A stretch of DNA of 64,000 nt from Novosphingobium sp. AAP83. Lineage in GTDB: Bacteria; Pseudomonadota; Alphaproteobacteria; Sphingomonadales; Sphingomonadaceae. The stretch spans positions 310,001 through 374,000 of the forward strand of contig NZ_LJHY01000016.1 of assembly GCF_001295795.1 (NCBI RefSeq), given 5' to 3'. The notes beneath the pieces are model-generated. The model had not been told where the DNA came from, ran no database searches, and saw only the letters and a program-made list of their open reading frames with translations. The position numbers and the translations under genes were made by a program. This document shows positions 16,984-24,871 of the stretch, in pieces. Each line of letters begins with the position of its first letter. The first letter of the stretch is position 1.

Positions 16984-17745
16984 TTACATCGTGGCAGTGA
17001 GACCCTCATCCGCAGCAATGACCGCGCCATGCAACGCGCTTGACGCTGGACTGACGAGGAAAAGTATCAGGTCGGCAATCTGGACAGGGTCCATGAAAAA
17101 TTGCCGCCTCGGACTGGGATGCCCTTCCATCAGCAAGGCAATTGCTCCCTCGCCCTCGGGCGTGCGCAACGGCGCGGTCAATGGCGTTGCCACCGCGCCC
17201 GGGCAGACACAGTTGATCCGGATGCCTTTGGGGCCTTGCTCTGTAGCCAGTGCGCGCGCAAGCATTGCGACGCCAGCTTTCGAAGCCGAATAGGCGCTGT
17301 CGCCCGCGCGGCCAGCGGTACCGCTAACCGAGCTGACAAAGACAATGCGCCCTTCCCCATGGGAAATCATGGCTGGCAGAACCGCTTGGGTAACGTAGAA
17401 GCTACCCTTCAAATTGACGTCGATATGGCGATCGAACAGATCAATCGGGCTTTCTGGAACAGGGTTCGACTGCCAGACAGCCGCATTGTTGATCAGGATC
17501 TGGGCTGGTCCCAGGATATCGGCAAGTTCTGCAACGCCGCGCATGACGGCAGCGGCATCGGCAAGATCAAGCTGTCTGGCACAGGCGATGTCCCCCCGGG
17601 CAACTGCTGCATCGAGCTCATCTTGAGGCGCGTTCGAGAGCACACCCACACGCACGCCCTGTGCGGTCAATGCCCGCGAAACAGCCTCGCCAATGCCCGA
17701 TGTGCCGCCGGTAACCAGCGCGACTTGGCCCGTAAGGCCGGTCAT
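16984..17745 (-). CDS. Short-chain dehydrogenase/reductase (SDR)
   Basis: A classical SDR of 253 residues that would interconvert an alcohol and a ketone with NAD(P)H. The TGGTSGIG cofactor loop is at 12-19, NNAA at 86-89, and the catalytic Ser/Tyr152/Lys156 (YSASK) are present. The ATG at 17745 shares ATGA with the stop of the upstream ABM gene, and GGAGG sits eight bases upstream, showing translational coupling. In this operon it could make or reduce a ketone used by the cupin or E1. Confidence 0.89.
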   Translation of the reverse strand: MTGLTGQVALVTGGTSGIGEAVSRALTAQGVRVGVLSNAPQDELDAAVARGDIACARQLDLADAAAVMRGVAELADILGPAQILINNAAVWQSNPVPESPIDLFDRHIDVNLKGSFYVTQAVLPAMISHGEGRIVFVSSVSGTAGRAGDSAYSASKAGVAMLARALATEQGPKGIRINCVCPGAVATPLTAPLRTPEGEGAIALLMEGHPSPRRQFFMDPVQIADLILFLVSPASSALHGAVIAADEGLTATM

Positions 17746-18062
17746 AGCGCCATGCCTCCGCCGGTGGAGGTATCCGTCAAAGGCTTGCAGCGCGTTATGA
17801 CAGGCTCGCCTTCGACGCAGGCCCATCCTGCTGCCGACATGGCCTTGTGATACGGCATTTCAGGATGAGCGAGGTAGGCCGCTTCGTTGGCAAACACTTC
17901 TGTTATCAGGAAGACCGAAGGATCGTCATCCGAGCGCATGACCTGATACACTAGCACGTCAGGCTCGCCGGCCCGCACGTCTTGCTGGAGTTGGGTCATC
18001 AATTGTGCAAACTCGTTTGACTTATCCGGTTTTGTACGGACATGCATGACGATACCGATCAT
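17742..18062 (-). CDS. Antibiotic biosynthesis monooxygenase (ABM/YgiN-like) domain protein
   Basis: A 106-residue dimeric alpha/beta-barrel protein of the ABM family, related to quinol monooxygenase YgiN and to anthrone oxygenases. The MIGIVMHVRTKPDKSNEF opening and the central FLITEVFANEAAYLAHPEMPYH block are typical. It is the first gene of the - strand operon and is coupled to the SDR gene by an ATGA overlap. Its start is only 17 bp from the start of the divergent TPR gene, so its promoter must lie within that gene. Cofactor-free oxygenation or simple ligand binding are both possible. Confidence 0.85.
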   Translation of the reverse strand: MIGIVMHVRTKPDKSNEFAQLMTQLQQDVRAGEPDVLVYQVMRSDDDPSVFLITEVFANEAAYLAHPEMPYHKAMSAAGWACVEGEPVITRCKPLTDTSTGGGMAL

Positions 18063-18079
18063 TAGTCAGGCCTTTTCAG

Positions 18080-19588
18080 ATGAGTGAGAGAGTGTTGCAG
18101 AATGCCGCGCAACTGGCTCAGGGGCCCAAGCCCGAACTGGCTCGTCCACTGATTACCAATCTGCTTGCTACAGCGCCTGATGACGCCGATGCGCTCACCT
18201 TGCTCGGCATTATCGAACAGCGCGCCGGCAACATTCCAGCCGCACTTGCTGCGCTTGGCCGCGCCAGAGAATGCGATCCTGCTAATCCTGCCCGGCTGGG
18301 CAACCACGCTTTGGCCCTTAAGCGAGCCGGGCACTTTAACGAGGCTATTACAGCTTTGCAGGAAGCGTTGGCATTGCGCCCGCGCGCACCCGTTACACTT
18401 GCCAATCTCGGAGCCTGTCTCATTGAAACCGGGCGCCCCGGCGAAGCGGTCCCCCACCTCGAACGGGCGCTCGAAATCGATGATCGGCATTTTGATTCGC
18501 TGAACAATCTTGCCATTGCACTCACGCGCATTGGCAAGGCAGCGGAAGCCTTGCGGATTTATGACCGCGCACTGATGTTGCGCGCCGACCACCTTGAGAC
18601 CCGGCTGAACCGGATCGATGCCCTCGCTGTGCTTGACAGTCATGCTGCGGTCAACGAGGTGAAGGCCATGCTGGCAAGGTATCCGGAACACCCCCGTGCC
18701 TCGAACCAGTTGGGTATGCTCCTTGAGGCTCAAGGAGAGCGCGACGACGCGATAGAAATCTATCGATCTTCCATCGACAAAGCCGGATTGTTTCACCCAA
18801 TCGGTGTGAATCTTACCCGCGTACTCGTGCAAACCGGTCGCTATCGGGAAGCCATCACGCTCGCGGACCAATTGATCAGTGACCTTCCCAGCGTCACCAC
18901 CCCGATGGCACTGAAATGCGCGGCCCTTGCGCGGGCCGGGCTCCATACAGATCTTGAAGCAATGCTGGATCTCGACCGGTTTGTAAAAATCATCGACTTT
19001 GAAGAAATTGATGGTTTTGCCAGCAGAAAAACCTTTGATGCAGAACTGGCCCGAGAGCTTTCCGGCCACACATCGCTGACCTTTGACCCTAAGGGACTGG
19101 TTACGCGTCAAGGCTGGCAGAGTGACGATCTGGCCGATGCCACAACGCCTGCACTCTCCGCGCTCATCAATCTGGCAAAAAATGCCATCTCCACTTATCT
19201 CACCAACCTGCCCGAAGGCGATCATCCCTTTCAGATGGCGCGTCCGGACAAATGGTCGCTGACGATGTGGGGCACTATCCTGAACCCGGGTGGCGAGGTC
19301 GGGGCGCATATTCATGCTCCCAACTGGCTCTCGGGCGTTTATTACCCCGATTTGCCAAATGTCGTTTCTGCAAGTGAAGAGGGCTGGCTTGTTATGGGTG
19401 CCCTGCCGAACGAACTCGGTGGTGGTGGAATACAGCGGCGATACGAACCCGCTGCCGGCCGAATGATCCTGTTTCCGTCTTATATCTGGCATGGGACTTT
19501 GCCATTTTCCGGAGATCAGCCTCGGCTGAGTATTGCGTTCGATTGTGTTCCGATGGGCGTCGGGCGGCCTCATCGCCTTGAACGCTAA
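18080..19588 (+). CDS. TPR protein with C-terminal 2OG-Fe(II) oxygenase-like domain
   Basis: A 502-residue protein. Residues 1-290 are tandem tetratricopeptide repeats; the C-terminal 200 residues match the putative 2OG-Fe(II) oxygenase family (2OG-FeII_Oxy_5). GAHIHAPNWLSGVYY supplies the HxH-type metal residues, and a distal IWHGTLPF plus QPRLSIAFD supply the second His and the 2-oxoglutarate Arg. No signal peptide is seen. It converges on a TonB receptor gene and is head-to-head with the ABM gene. It may hydroxylate a protein or a small molecule of the pathway. ATG at 18080 is weakly supported; GTG at 18092 is an alternative. Confidence 0.85.
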   Translation: MSERVLQNAAQLAQGPKPELARPLITNLLATAPDDADALTLLGIIEQRAGNIPAALAALGRARECDPANPARLGNHALALKRAGHFNEAITALQEALALRPRAPVTLANLGACLIETGRPGEAVPHLERALEIDDRHFDSLNNLAIALTRIGKAAEALRIYDRALMLRADHLETRLNRIDALAVLDSHAAVNEVKAMLARYPEHPRASNQLGMLLEAQGERDDAIEIYRSSIDKAGLFHPIGVNLTRVLVQTGRYREAITLADQLISDLPSVTTPMALKCAALARAGLHTDLEAMLDLDRFVKIIDFEEIDGFASRKTFDAELARELSGHTSLTFDPKGLVTRQGWQSDDLADATTPALSALINLAKNAISTYLTNLPEGDHPFQMARPDKWSLTMWGTILNPGGEVGAHIHAPNWLSGVYYPDLPNVVSASEEGWLVMGALPNELGGGGIQRRYEPAAGRMILFPSYIWHGTLPFSGDQPRLSIAFDCVPMGVGRPHRLER

Positions 19589-19593
19589 CCGCA

Positions 19594-19629
19594 CCGGTCT
19601 GGTTAAACCCCAAGGTTTAACCAGACCGG
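19594..19629. terminator. Bidirectional hairpin between convergent genes
   Basis: CCGGTCTGGTTAAACC (19594-19609) and its exact complement (19614-19629) enclose a CCAA loop. The perfect 16-bp stem sits six bases after the TPR gene's stop and before the stop of the convergent TonB receptor gene. T-runs are poor, so termination efficiency is inferred from stem strength and position. Confidence 0.75.
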
Positions 19630-19683
19630 CACGACGGTCATCTCGTGCTGGCGCAAAAAACAAGGATCGCCTTGGTACGACCA

Positions 19684-22008
19684 TCAGAATTTTGCAGCCA
19701 GCTCAATACCGTATGTTCTTGGAGGAGCGTAGTTGGTGAAGTTGAACAATCCAGCGACCGAATTTGCCGATACGCGATAGACCTTGTCCAAAAGGTTGCG
19801 GCCGAACACCGACACTCGATAACGATCGCTAGGCGAAGACCAGATCAGACTGGCCCCGACAAGCGTGCGGGCCTCGCCCTGCGTCCGCTCAGCGTTCAAG
19901 GTTACCGATTCAAATTCGGACTGGTAATTCATATCGGCATTTACACTGACCGACCCCCAAGGTTGTGGCGGAAATTCGTAATTTGCCGTCAGGTTCGCGG
20001 TGACTTCGGGGACATTTCGCAGCTTGAGGAAGCTTGCATCGACATTGCGTCCGCTGCCATCGATATCGGTGAAGAATTGAAGGTATCTTGCCTCTTGCCA
20101 GCCGAATGAAGCCCCAAGGGTGAGGCCGTTAACAGGCACTGCGGCGAATTCCATTTCAATCCCGTAGACCTCGGCCGATCCGGCATTGGTAGTGCGGGTT
20201 TCCTGCCCTGGAAGGCCTGTGATCGGGTCCGTGAACGGCACCACCGCGTCGCGCTGCAAGTCGTTATATTTGACATAGAAACCCGCTGCGTTGAACCGTA
20301 GCTTGCGGTCTGCCGTTTCGGTCTTGATGCCGACTTCGAAGCTGTCGGCAGTTTCTTCCCCGAACGGAAGCGCTGATGTTGCCGTCATGGCCTGCTCGTT
20401 ATAGCCGCCAGATTTATACCCTTGGCTGTACGTGAAGTAGCTGTTTACGCTATCGGCAATTTCCCACCGCACACCAGCGCGGATAGTTGGTTTGGAAAAA
20501 CTGGCGTTGTCAGAAAATTCTGGCCAGAAGCCGGTAGCAATTGTGGAACGGCGCACTTGTGGCCGAACAGAGAATGACTTGTCTTCCTTGGTGTATCGCG
20601 CCCCGAAGAAGGCATATAGTGGATCTGCGATCTTGTATTCGGCCTCGCCGAATACGGCATAGCTGTCGACCTTGTAATCAGCAGTAGATTGGTTCGGGTC
20701 GCTAAGCGCGGTAGGGTCGCCAAGGAAGCGAAGGAACCCGAGGAACGATGTTGCGCTCGCGTCCAGCGTCTGCCCCCAATACATGCCGCCAACAGTTATC
20801 TTGAACCGATCCGAAAAATCGGAACTGAACCGGCCTTCGAGGCTATATTGTTCGCGAACATCATCGCGAGTAGAAACAAATAGATAGGCATTTTCGCCCG
20901 TATAGTCAGAGGGCAGGATGGATTTTGCCCGGCGGTAGCCGCCGACAACGGTGAAAGCTCCCAGATCTGCGGCACGGTGTTCCGCGCGAAGATAGACTCC
21001 GTCAACATCTATGCGATGGCCATTTAATGTACCTGGGCAGCGAGGAGCGTTGGCGTCGCCTGCACAGAGGGTTGTACCGGTGTCAAAAGGACTTCCTCCG
21101 GTCGTTTGAATGCCAGGAAAACCTAGAACATCAAAAAGAAAGCCTCGTGGTGACTCGTTGACACTTGGTGGACTGCCTCCGCGATCACGCAAAATCTCGT
21201 AGGTCAGCATCACGTCCGTTTCGGAAGATGGTTCCCACAGCAATTTGGCACGCCCACTAAAATACTCGGGGCTTCCGAGCGGACGGTTGTCACCAGGTGT
21301 CTGCCCCGGAACGACATCGACCGTGTTGGATTTGGACTGCCTGTAAAACCCGTCGCCTTTCAGATACGATCCTGACGCCCGGAAAAAGAGGTTGGAACTG
21401 ATCGGCACGTTAAGCGACGCTTTTGCTGAGAACGTGTTGAAGTTTGCATATCCAAGACGGAGTTCAGCGGCCAACTTGTCGTCCGGCCGTTTTGTCATCA
21501 CGTTCACAACGCCGCCAACGGTGTTCTTGCCAAACAAGGTTCCCTGCGGCCCGCGAAGAACTTCGATTCGCTCGATATCGAACAAGTCAAACAATTGGGT
21601 TTGGACGTGGGCGAGAACAAAATCGTCGACAACGACACCGATGGCAGGTTCAAAAGTCAGGATGATGTCGCCTGTCGACTGGCCACGAATACCGATCGAG
21701 GCAGCGTTGAACCCGGGAACATTGGTGATTACGACGTTAGGAATGTCGCCGGTTAGCGCGCGAATATCGACTGCGAATTTGCGTTCGATTGCCTGCGAAG
21801 AAAACGATGTGACTGCAACGGGCGTTTCCTGCAACGATTCAGAGACGCGGCGCGCCGTTACCACAATCGCGTCAAGACTGGATGTCTGGTCTTGGTCGGC
21901 ACCACTTTGAGCATCGGTCTGGGCCAATGCTGTTGAACTGACGCCTGAAATCATAGCAGCGAACATTGCCGAGCAGGCAACGAATTTACGTCGGCGGAAA
22001 CCACCCAT
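19684..22008 (-). CDS. TonB-dependent receptor
   Basis: A full-length outer-membrane receptor of 774 residues for active uptake of a substrate, powered by TonB. A signal peptide ending SSTALAQ, the plug with IERIEVLRGPQGTLFGKNTVGG, and a complete barrel ending in an aromatic residue (ELAAKF) are all seen. ATG at 22008 has GGGAGAG six bases upstream, making a longer N-terminus unlikely. Lower GC than the core genes fits an accessory origin. It probably imports the substrate of the adjacent operons and may cover for the broken receptor near 0.5-1.3 kb. The ligand is unknown. Confidence 0.93.
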   Translation of the reverse strand: MGGFRRRKFVACSAMFAAMISGVSSTALAQTDAQSGADQDQTSSLDAIVVTARRVSESLQETPVAVTSFSSQAIERKFAVDIRALTGDIPNVVITNVPGFNAASIGIRGQSTGDIILTFEPAIGVVVDDFVLAHVQTQLFDLFDIERIEVLRGPQGTLFGKNTVGGVVNVMTKRPDDKLAAELRLGYANFNTFSAKASLNVPISSNLFFRASGSYLKGDGFYRQSKSNTVDVVPGQTPGDNRPLGSPEYFSGRAKLLWEPSSETDVMLTYEILRDRGGSPPSVNESPRGFLFDVLGFPGIQTTGGSPFDTGTTLCAGDANAPRCPGTLNGHRIDVDGVYLRAEHRAADLGAFTVVGGYRRAKSILPSDYTGENAYLFVSTRDDVREQYSLEGRFSSDFSDRFKITVGGMYWGQTLDASATSFLGFLRFLGDPTALSDPNQSTADYKVDSYAVFGEAEYKIADPLYAFFGARYTKEDKSFSVRPQVRRSTIATGFWPEFSDNASFSKPTIRAGVRWEIADSVNSYFTYSQGYKSGGYNEQAMTATSALPFGEETADSFEVGIKTETADRKLRFNAAGFYVKYNDLQRDAVVPFTDPITGLPGQETRTTNAGSAEVYGIEMEFAAVPVNGLTLGASFGWQEARYLQFFTDIDGSGRNVDASFLKLRNVPEVTANLTANYEFPPQPWGSVSVNADMNYQSEFESVTLNAERTQGEARTLVGASLIWSSPSDRYRVSVFGRNLLDKVYRVSANSVAGLFNFTNYAPPRTYGIELAAKF

Positions 22009-22089
22009 AGCACTCTCCCAAGTGGCACTCGGCCGTTTATTGACACGGCTCGAAGTGTGACGCGCCATTCTCCGGCGCAGCCATAAACA

Positions 22090-22101
22090 AACATATATGT
22101 T
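22090..22101. promoter_or_regulatory. Palindrome upstream of the TonB receptor gene
   Basis: AACATATATGTT is a perfect 12-bp palindrome 82 bp upstream of the receptor start, in AT-rich DNA where a promoter is expected. It could be a regulator's binding site. From 22105 to 22592 nothing recognisable as a gene was found; short open frames there lack start signals and family resemblance. Confidence 0.35.
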
Positions 22102-22592
22102 CATTTTTTGAAAGAGGAAAAATCAAGCATGATTGATTTTATTTTGCCAAGATCATTCGCGATTTCCAGCCGAGGAAATCCGCCGAACCAAAAAGGCGTC
22201 GTTCAATGTGGAAAATTCGCAAAAGGGGATAGGCCAGCTTCTTTGGCACGAACTCAAAAATCGGGTTAAGCCGCCTGCCTCTGCAGGAGTATTGCCGCCG
22301 TCAGAAACAGTGGTTGTATGCCGCCGCTGCGGTATGAACAGAAAGCCGACGAGTGTCTGCTCATAGAGCTTTTGCTGCCCGACATGCCGCGAGGAGTGTA
22401 TTAAATCGATGACCGGCGACCAGCCGAAAGCCCCTCCCAGTCCATGAACGCAAGGACTAAAGCAGAGCACATCGGGTTGGGCGTGGGTCGGGTGGAGTTT
22501 ACGCCCGTTCGGCAGTCAAAATCGGCCCGTCAAAGGTAACGCACTTTGGTAGGAAGACCATGATTTTCCTTGGGAAAGCACCTTAAAGAAGG

Positions 22593-22668
22593 TGGTGCCG
22601 CTTAGAGGATTCGAACCTCTGACCCCATCATTACGAATGATGTGCTCTACCGACTGAGCTAAAGCGGC
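22593..22668 (-). tRNA. tRNA-Thr (anticodon CGT)
   Basis: The reverse strand folds as a full cloverleaf of 76 nt. The acceptor stem pairs GCCGCTT with AAGCGGC; the anticodon stem CATCA/TGATG carries loop TTCGTAA, giving CGT, which reads ACG threonine codons. The T-loop GGTTCGAATC is present and CCA is encoded. The 3' end points toward the catabolic region, the usual orientation of a tRNA used as an integration site. Confidence 0.96.
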
Positions 22669-22741
22669 GTGCCTTGTGGGCAGGGATGGGCCTTTACCTA
22701 TGGGTGGGGGGCTAGGCAACCGTTTTTTCGTTAGGCTGAGG

Positions 22742-24025
22742 TCAGCCTCGGGTTTCGTTGCTCCATTCGGTGACCGCTTCAACCATTACGGTGGCGATCT
22801 GCGTGATGTCGGCCTCGTTGGTGATCAGCGGGGGCGTGGTGTAGAGAATGTCGCGGAAGGGGCGCAGCCACACGCCTCGGGCGATGCAGGCGGCAGAGAG
22901 GAGGTCGGCAGGGGCCGTGCCATCCAGCTGGATCACGCCGATGGCACCGCGCACCCGCACATCGCGCACCCCGGACAGATCGCGCGCCGGGGCGAGCAGG
23001 CGCTCCAGTTGGCGGCCTATGGTGCGCGATTGTTCAAGCCTCGGTTCCTGCTCGAACAGATCGAGCGAGGCGTTGGCGGCAGCGCAGCCCATCGCGTTGC
23101 CCATATAGGTCGGCCCGTGCATCAATGCGTGCAGCGGATCGTCCGAAAGGAAGCCTTCATAAATCCGCGCGCTGGCGATGGTGGCAGCCAGTGGCAAGGT
23201 ACCGCCGGTCAAGGCTTTGGACAGGGTGACGATATCGGGCTGCACACCGGCAATCCGGCACGCGAACATGTCGTCGCCCAGCCGCGCAAGGCCGACGAAA
23301 ATCTCGTCAAAGATCAGCAACAGATCATGCGCATCTGCCAAACGGCGCAAGGCCTGGAGCGTAAACGCATCGTGGAACACCATGCCGCCCGCGCCCTGCA
23401 CCAGCGGTTCCACAATAATCCCGGCCAGTTCACCGCGATGCCGGTCAAGCAATTCGCCCAGCGCAGCCTCTTGGGCCGGATTGCGCGGCAGATCGACCAC
23501 GAGTTGTTCGAGCAGCGCGCCTTTGAACAGGCTGTGCATGCCCTCATCAGGGTCACATACGCTCATCGTGGCGAAAGTGTCGCCGTGATAGCCGCCGCGA
23601 AAGCACAGGAATTTGACGCGGCGCTGGCCCTGATTAAGCCAGAACTGCGCCGCCATCTTCATCGCCACTTCCACCGCGACCGATCCGGAATCGCTGTAGA
23701 ACACATGGTTCAGATCGCCGGGCAGCATCGCTGCCAGCCGCTCTGCCAGAATATAGGCCTGTTCGTGCGCCAATCCGCCCAGCATGACATGGGGCAGCGT
23801 TTCAAGCTGGCGCTGAATGGCGGCTTCGATATGGGGATGGCGGTAACCGTGGACGGTAGCCCACCAGCTCGAAATGCCATCCACCAGTTCGCGCCCGTCA
23901 GCCAATGTCAGTCGCACGCCCTTGGCAGATGTCACAGGCAGTGGCGGGCGCACGGTCTGCATCTGGGTATAGGGCAGCCAGACGTGCCGGCGTCCGCGGG
24001 TGTACCAATCGGGTTGCTGTGTCAT
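22742..24025 (-). CDS. bioA: Adenosylmethionine-8-amino-7-oxononanoate aminotransferase
   Basis: PLP enzyme of biotin synthesis, transferring an amino group from S-adenosylmethionine to 8-amino-7-oxononanoate to give 7,8-diaminopelargonate. The 427-residue protein shows the BioA hallmarks WLPYTQM, DGISSWWATVHGYRHP and YSDSGSVAVEVAMKM, plus the PLP lysine in LSKALTGGTLPLAAT. ATG at 24025 is preferred to a TTG 30 bases upstream. No other bio gene is next to it, so the pathway is split in this genome. The gene ends 73 bp from the tRNA-Thr. Confidence 0.94.
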   Translation of the reverse strand: MTQQPDWYTRGRRHVWLPYTQMQTVRPPLPVTSAKGVRLTLADGRELVDGISSWWATVHGYRHPHIEAAIQRQLETLPHVMLGGLAHEQAYILAERLAAMLPGDLNHVFYSDSGSVAVEVAMKMAAQFWLNQGQRRVKFLCFRGGYHGDTFATMSVCDPDEGMHSLFKGALLEQLVVDLPRNPAQEAALGELLDRHRGELAGIIVEPLVQGAGGMVFHDAFTLQALRRLADAHDLLLIFDEIFVGLARLGDDMFACRIAGVQPDIVTLSKALTGGTLPLAATIASARIYEGFLSDDPLHALMHGPTYMGNAMGCAAANASLDLFEQEPRLEQSRTIGRQLERLLAPARDLSGVRDVRVRGAIGVIQLDGTAPADLLSAACIARGVWLRPFRDILYTTPPLITNEADITQIATVMVEAVTEWSNETRG

Positions 24026-24058
24026 CGCAACGCCAGATGCCCTTATCCGGGGCAAGGT

Positions 24059-24610
24059 TCAAGCGCCCTGACGCCTTCCCCTACTGCCACCACGAAAGGA
24101 CCAGCGCCCCGCATCACCCCACGGCCCGCCCAGATAGTGATGCAGCGCCAACCCGGCAAAGCTGAAGGAGCGTGCCGCAAACGCCTCCTGAAGATGCATT
24201 TGCAGCGCAATGGCGTCTTTGCGCAGGACTTTGTTCTGCACGGTGATATGCAATCGCGGAACATGATCGTCTTGCAGCGTCAGCAATCCGTGGAAGTGAT
24301 CGGCCACTTCATCGCGCAGTGCCATCATGGCAGGGCTCTCGATGCGCAAGGCGGTGCCGCTGCCAAGGTCCATCACGCCTGTCAGCCGCGCTTCAACCGG
24401 GGGATTTTGCGCGGCGATGCGCGATAGCAACGCCTTCGCCTCATCGAGGACATAAGGCGGCAGGGCGTGCAACAAGGTGACATGCGCCCTCACCTGATTG
24501 CGCTCTGGCGGGAAGTGCGCCTTGCGCAAACCATCGGCCCATGCCTGCATCGGCGCAGGCAGTTCGGCCGTTACGATCAACGGCGCGCCGGAAGAACTTG
24601 GTGGCTGCAC
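24059..24610 (-). CDS. 2'-5' RNA ligase family protein (2H phosphoesterase)
   Basis: A 183-residue member of the 2H phosphoesterase superfamily, which opens 2',3'-cyclic phosphates or joins 2'-5' RNA ends. Both catalytic HxT motifs are present: HVTLLH near residue 43 and HITVQN near residue 120. It follows 33 bp upstream of bioA on the same strand and may be cotranscribed. The physiological substrate of bacterial members is uncertain, so only the chemistry class is claimed. Confidence 0.85.
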   Translation of the reverse strand: MQPPSSSGAPLIVTAELPAPMQAWADGLRKAHFPPERNQVRAHVTLLHALPPYVLDEAKALLSRIAAQNPPVEARLTGVMDLGSGTALRIESPAMMALRDEVADHFHGLLTLQDDHVPRLHITVQNKVLRKDAIALQMHLQEAFAARSFSFAGLALHHYLGGPWGDAGRWSFRGGSRGRRQGA

Positions 24611-24691
24611 AATGCCAGCTTTCGCATGTCAGGCTGCAAAGGCAAGCGGATGTCGGGACAATCTGGAAAGGCCCGAGTTTGAAGGAAGTAG

Positions 24692-24757
24692 GGGAACACT
24701 CGGCAAAGCCGCGGCGAACTGTTTACACAGTTCATCCGGCATAGCCGGAGTGTTCCC
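24692..24757. repeat. 66-bp nested inverted repeat (cruciform-like)
   Basis: GGGAACACTCGGC (24692-24704) mirrors 24744-24757 with a single inserted base, and within it GAACTGT/ACAGTTC (24716-24733) forms a second perfect stem. The inner part holds the 12-mer AACTGTGTAAAC on the - strand, which also occurs upstream of purB. It lies between mltG and the 2'-5' RNA ligase gene. Confidence 0.65.
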
Positions 24758-24871
24758 TGGATCCCGGGCGATGCTTAAGAAGCGTCACCCCGTGCCTCCG
24801 AGAACCTGCTTAGGGAAAATACGTTAACGATAATAGAGATTTTAACCGAAATGGAGGCATCTCCAGATTTT

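Noticed and set aside
18062-19684. Long - strand open frame opposite the TPR/2OG oxygenase gene
   Set aside because: No domain, odd composition; the + strand gives clear TPR repeats and a metal-binding oxygenase domain.
22133-22470. Short open frames between the TonB receptor and tRNA-Thr
   Set aside because: No start signals, no family match on either strand; possibly a decayed mobile element, but not supportable.
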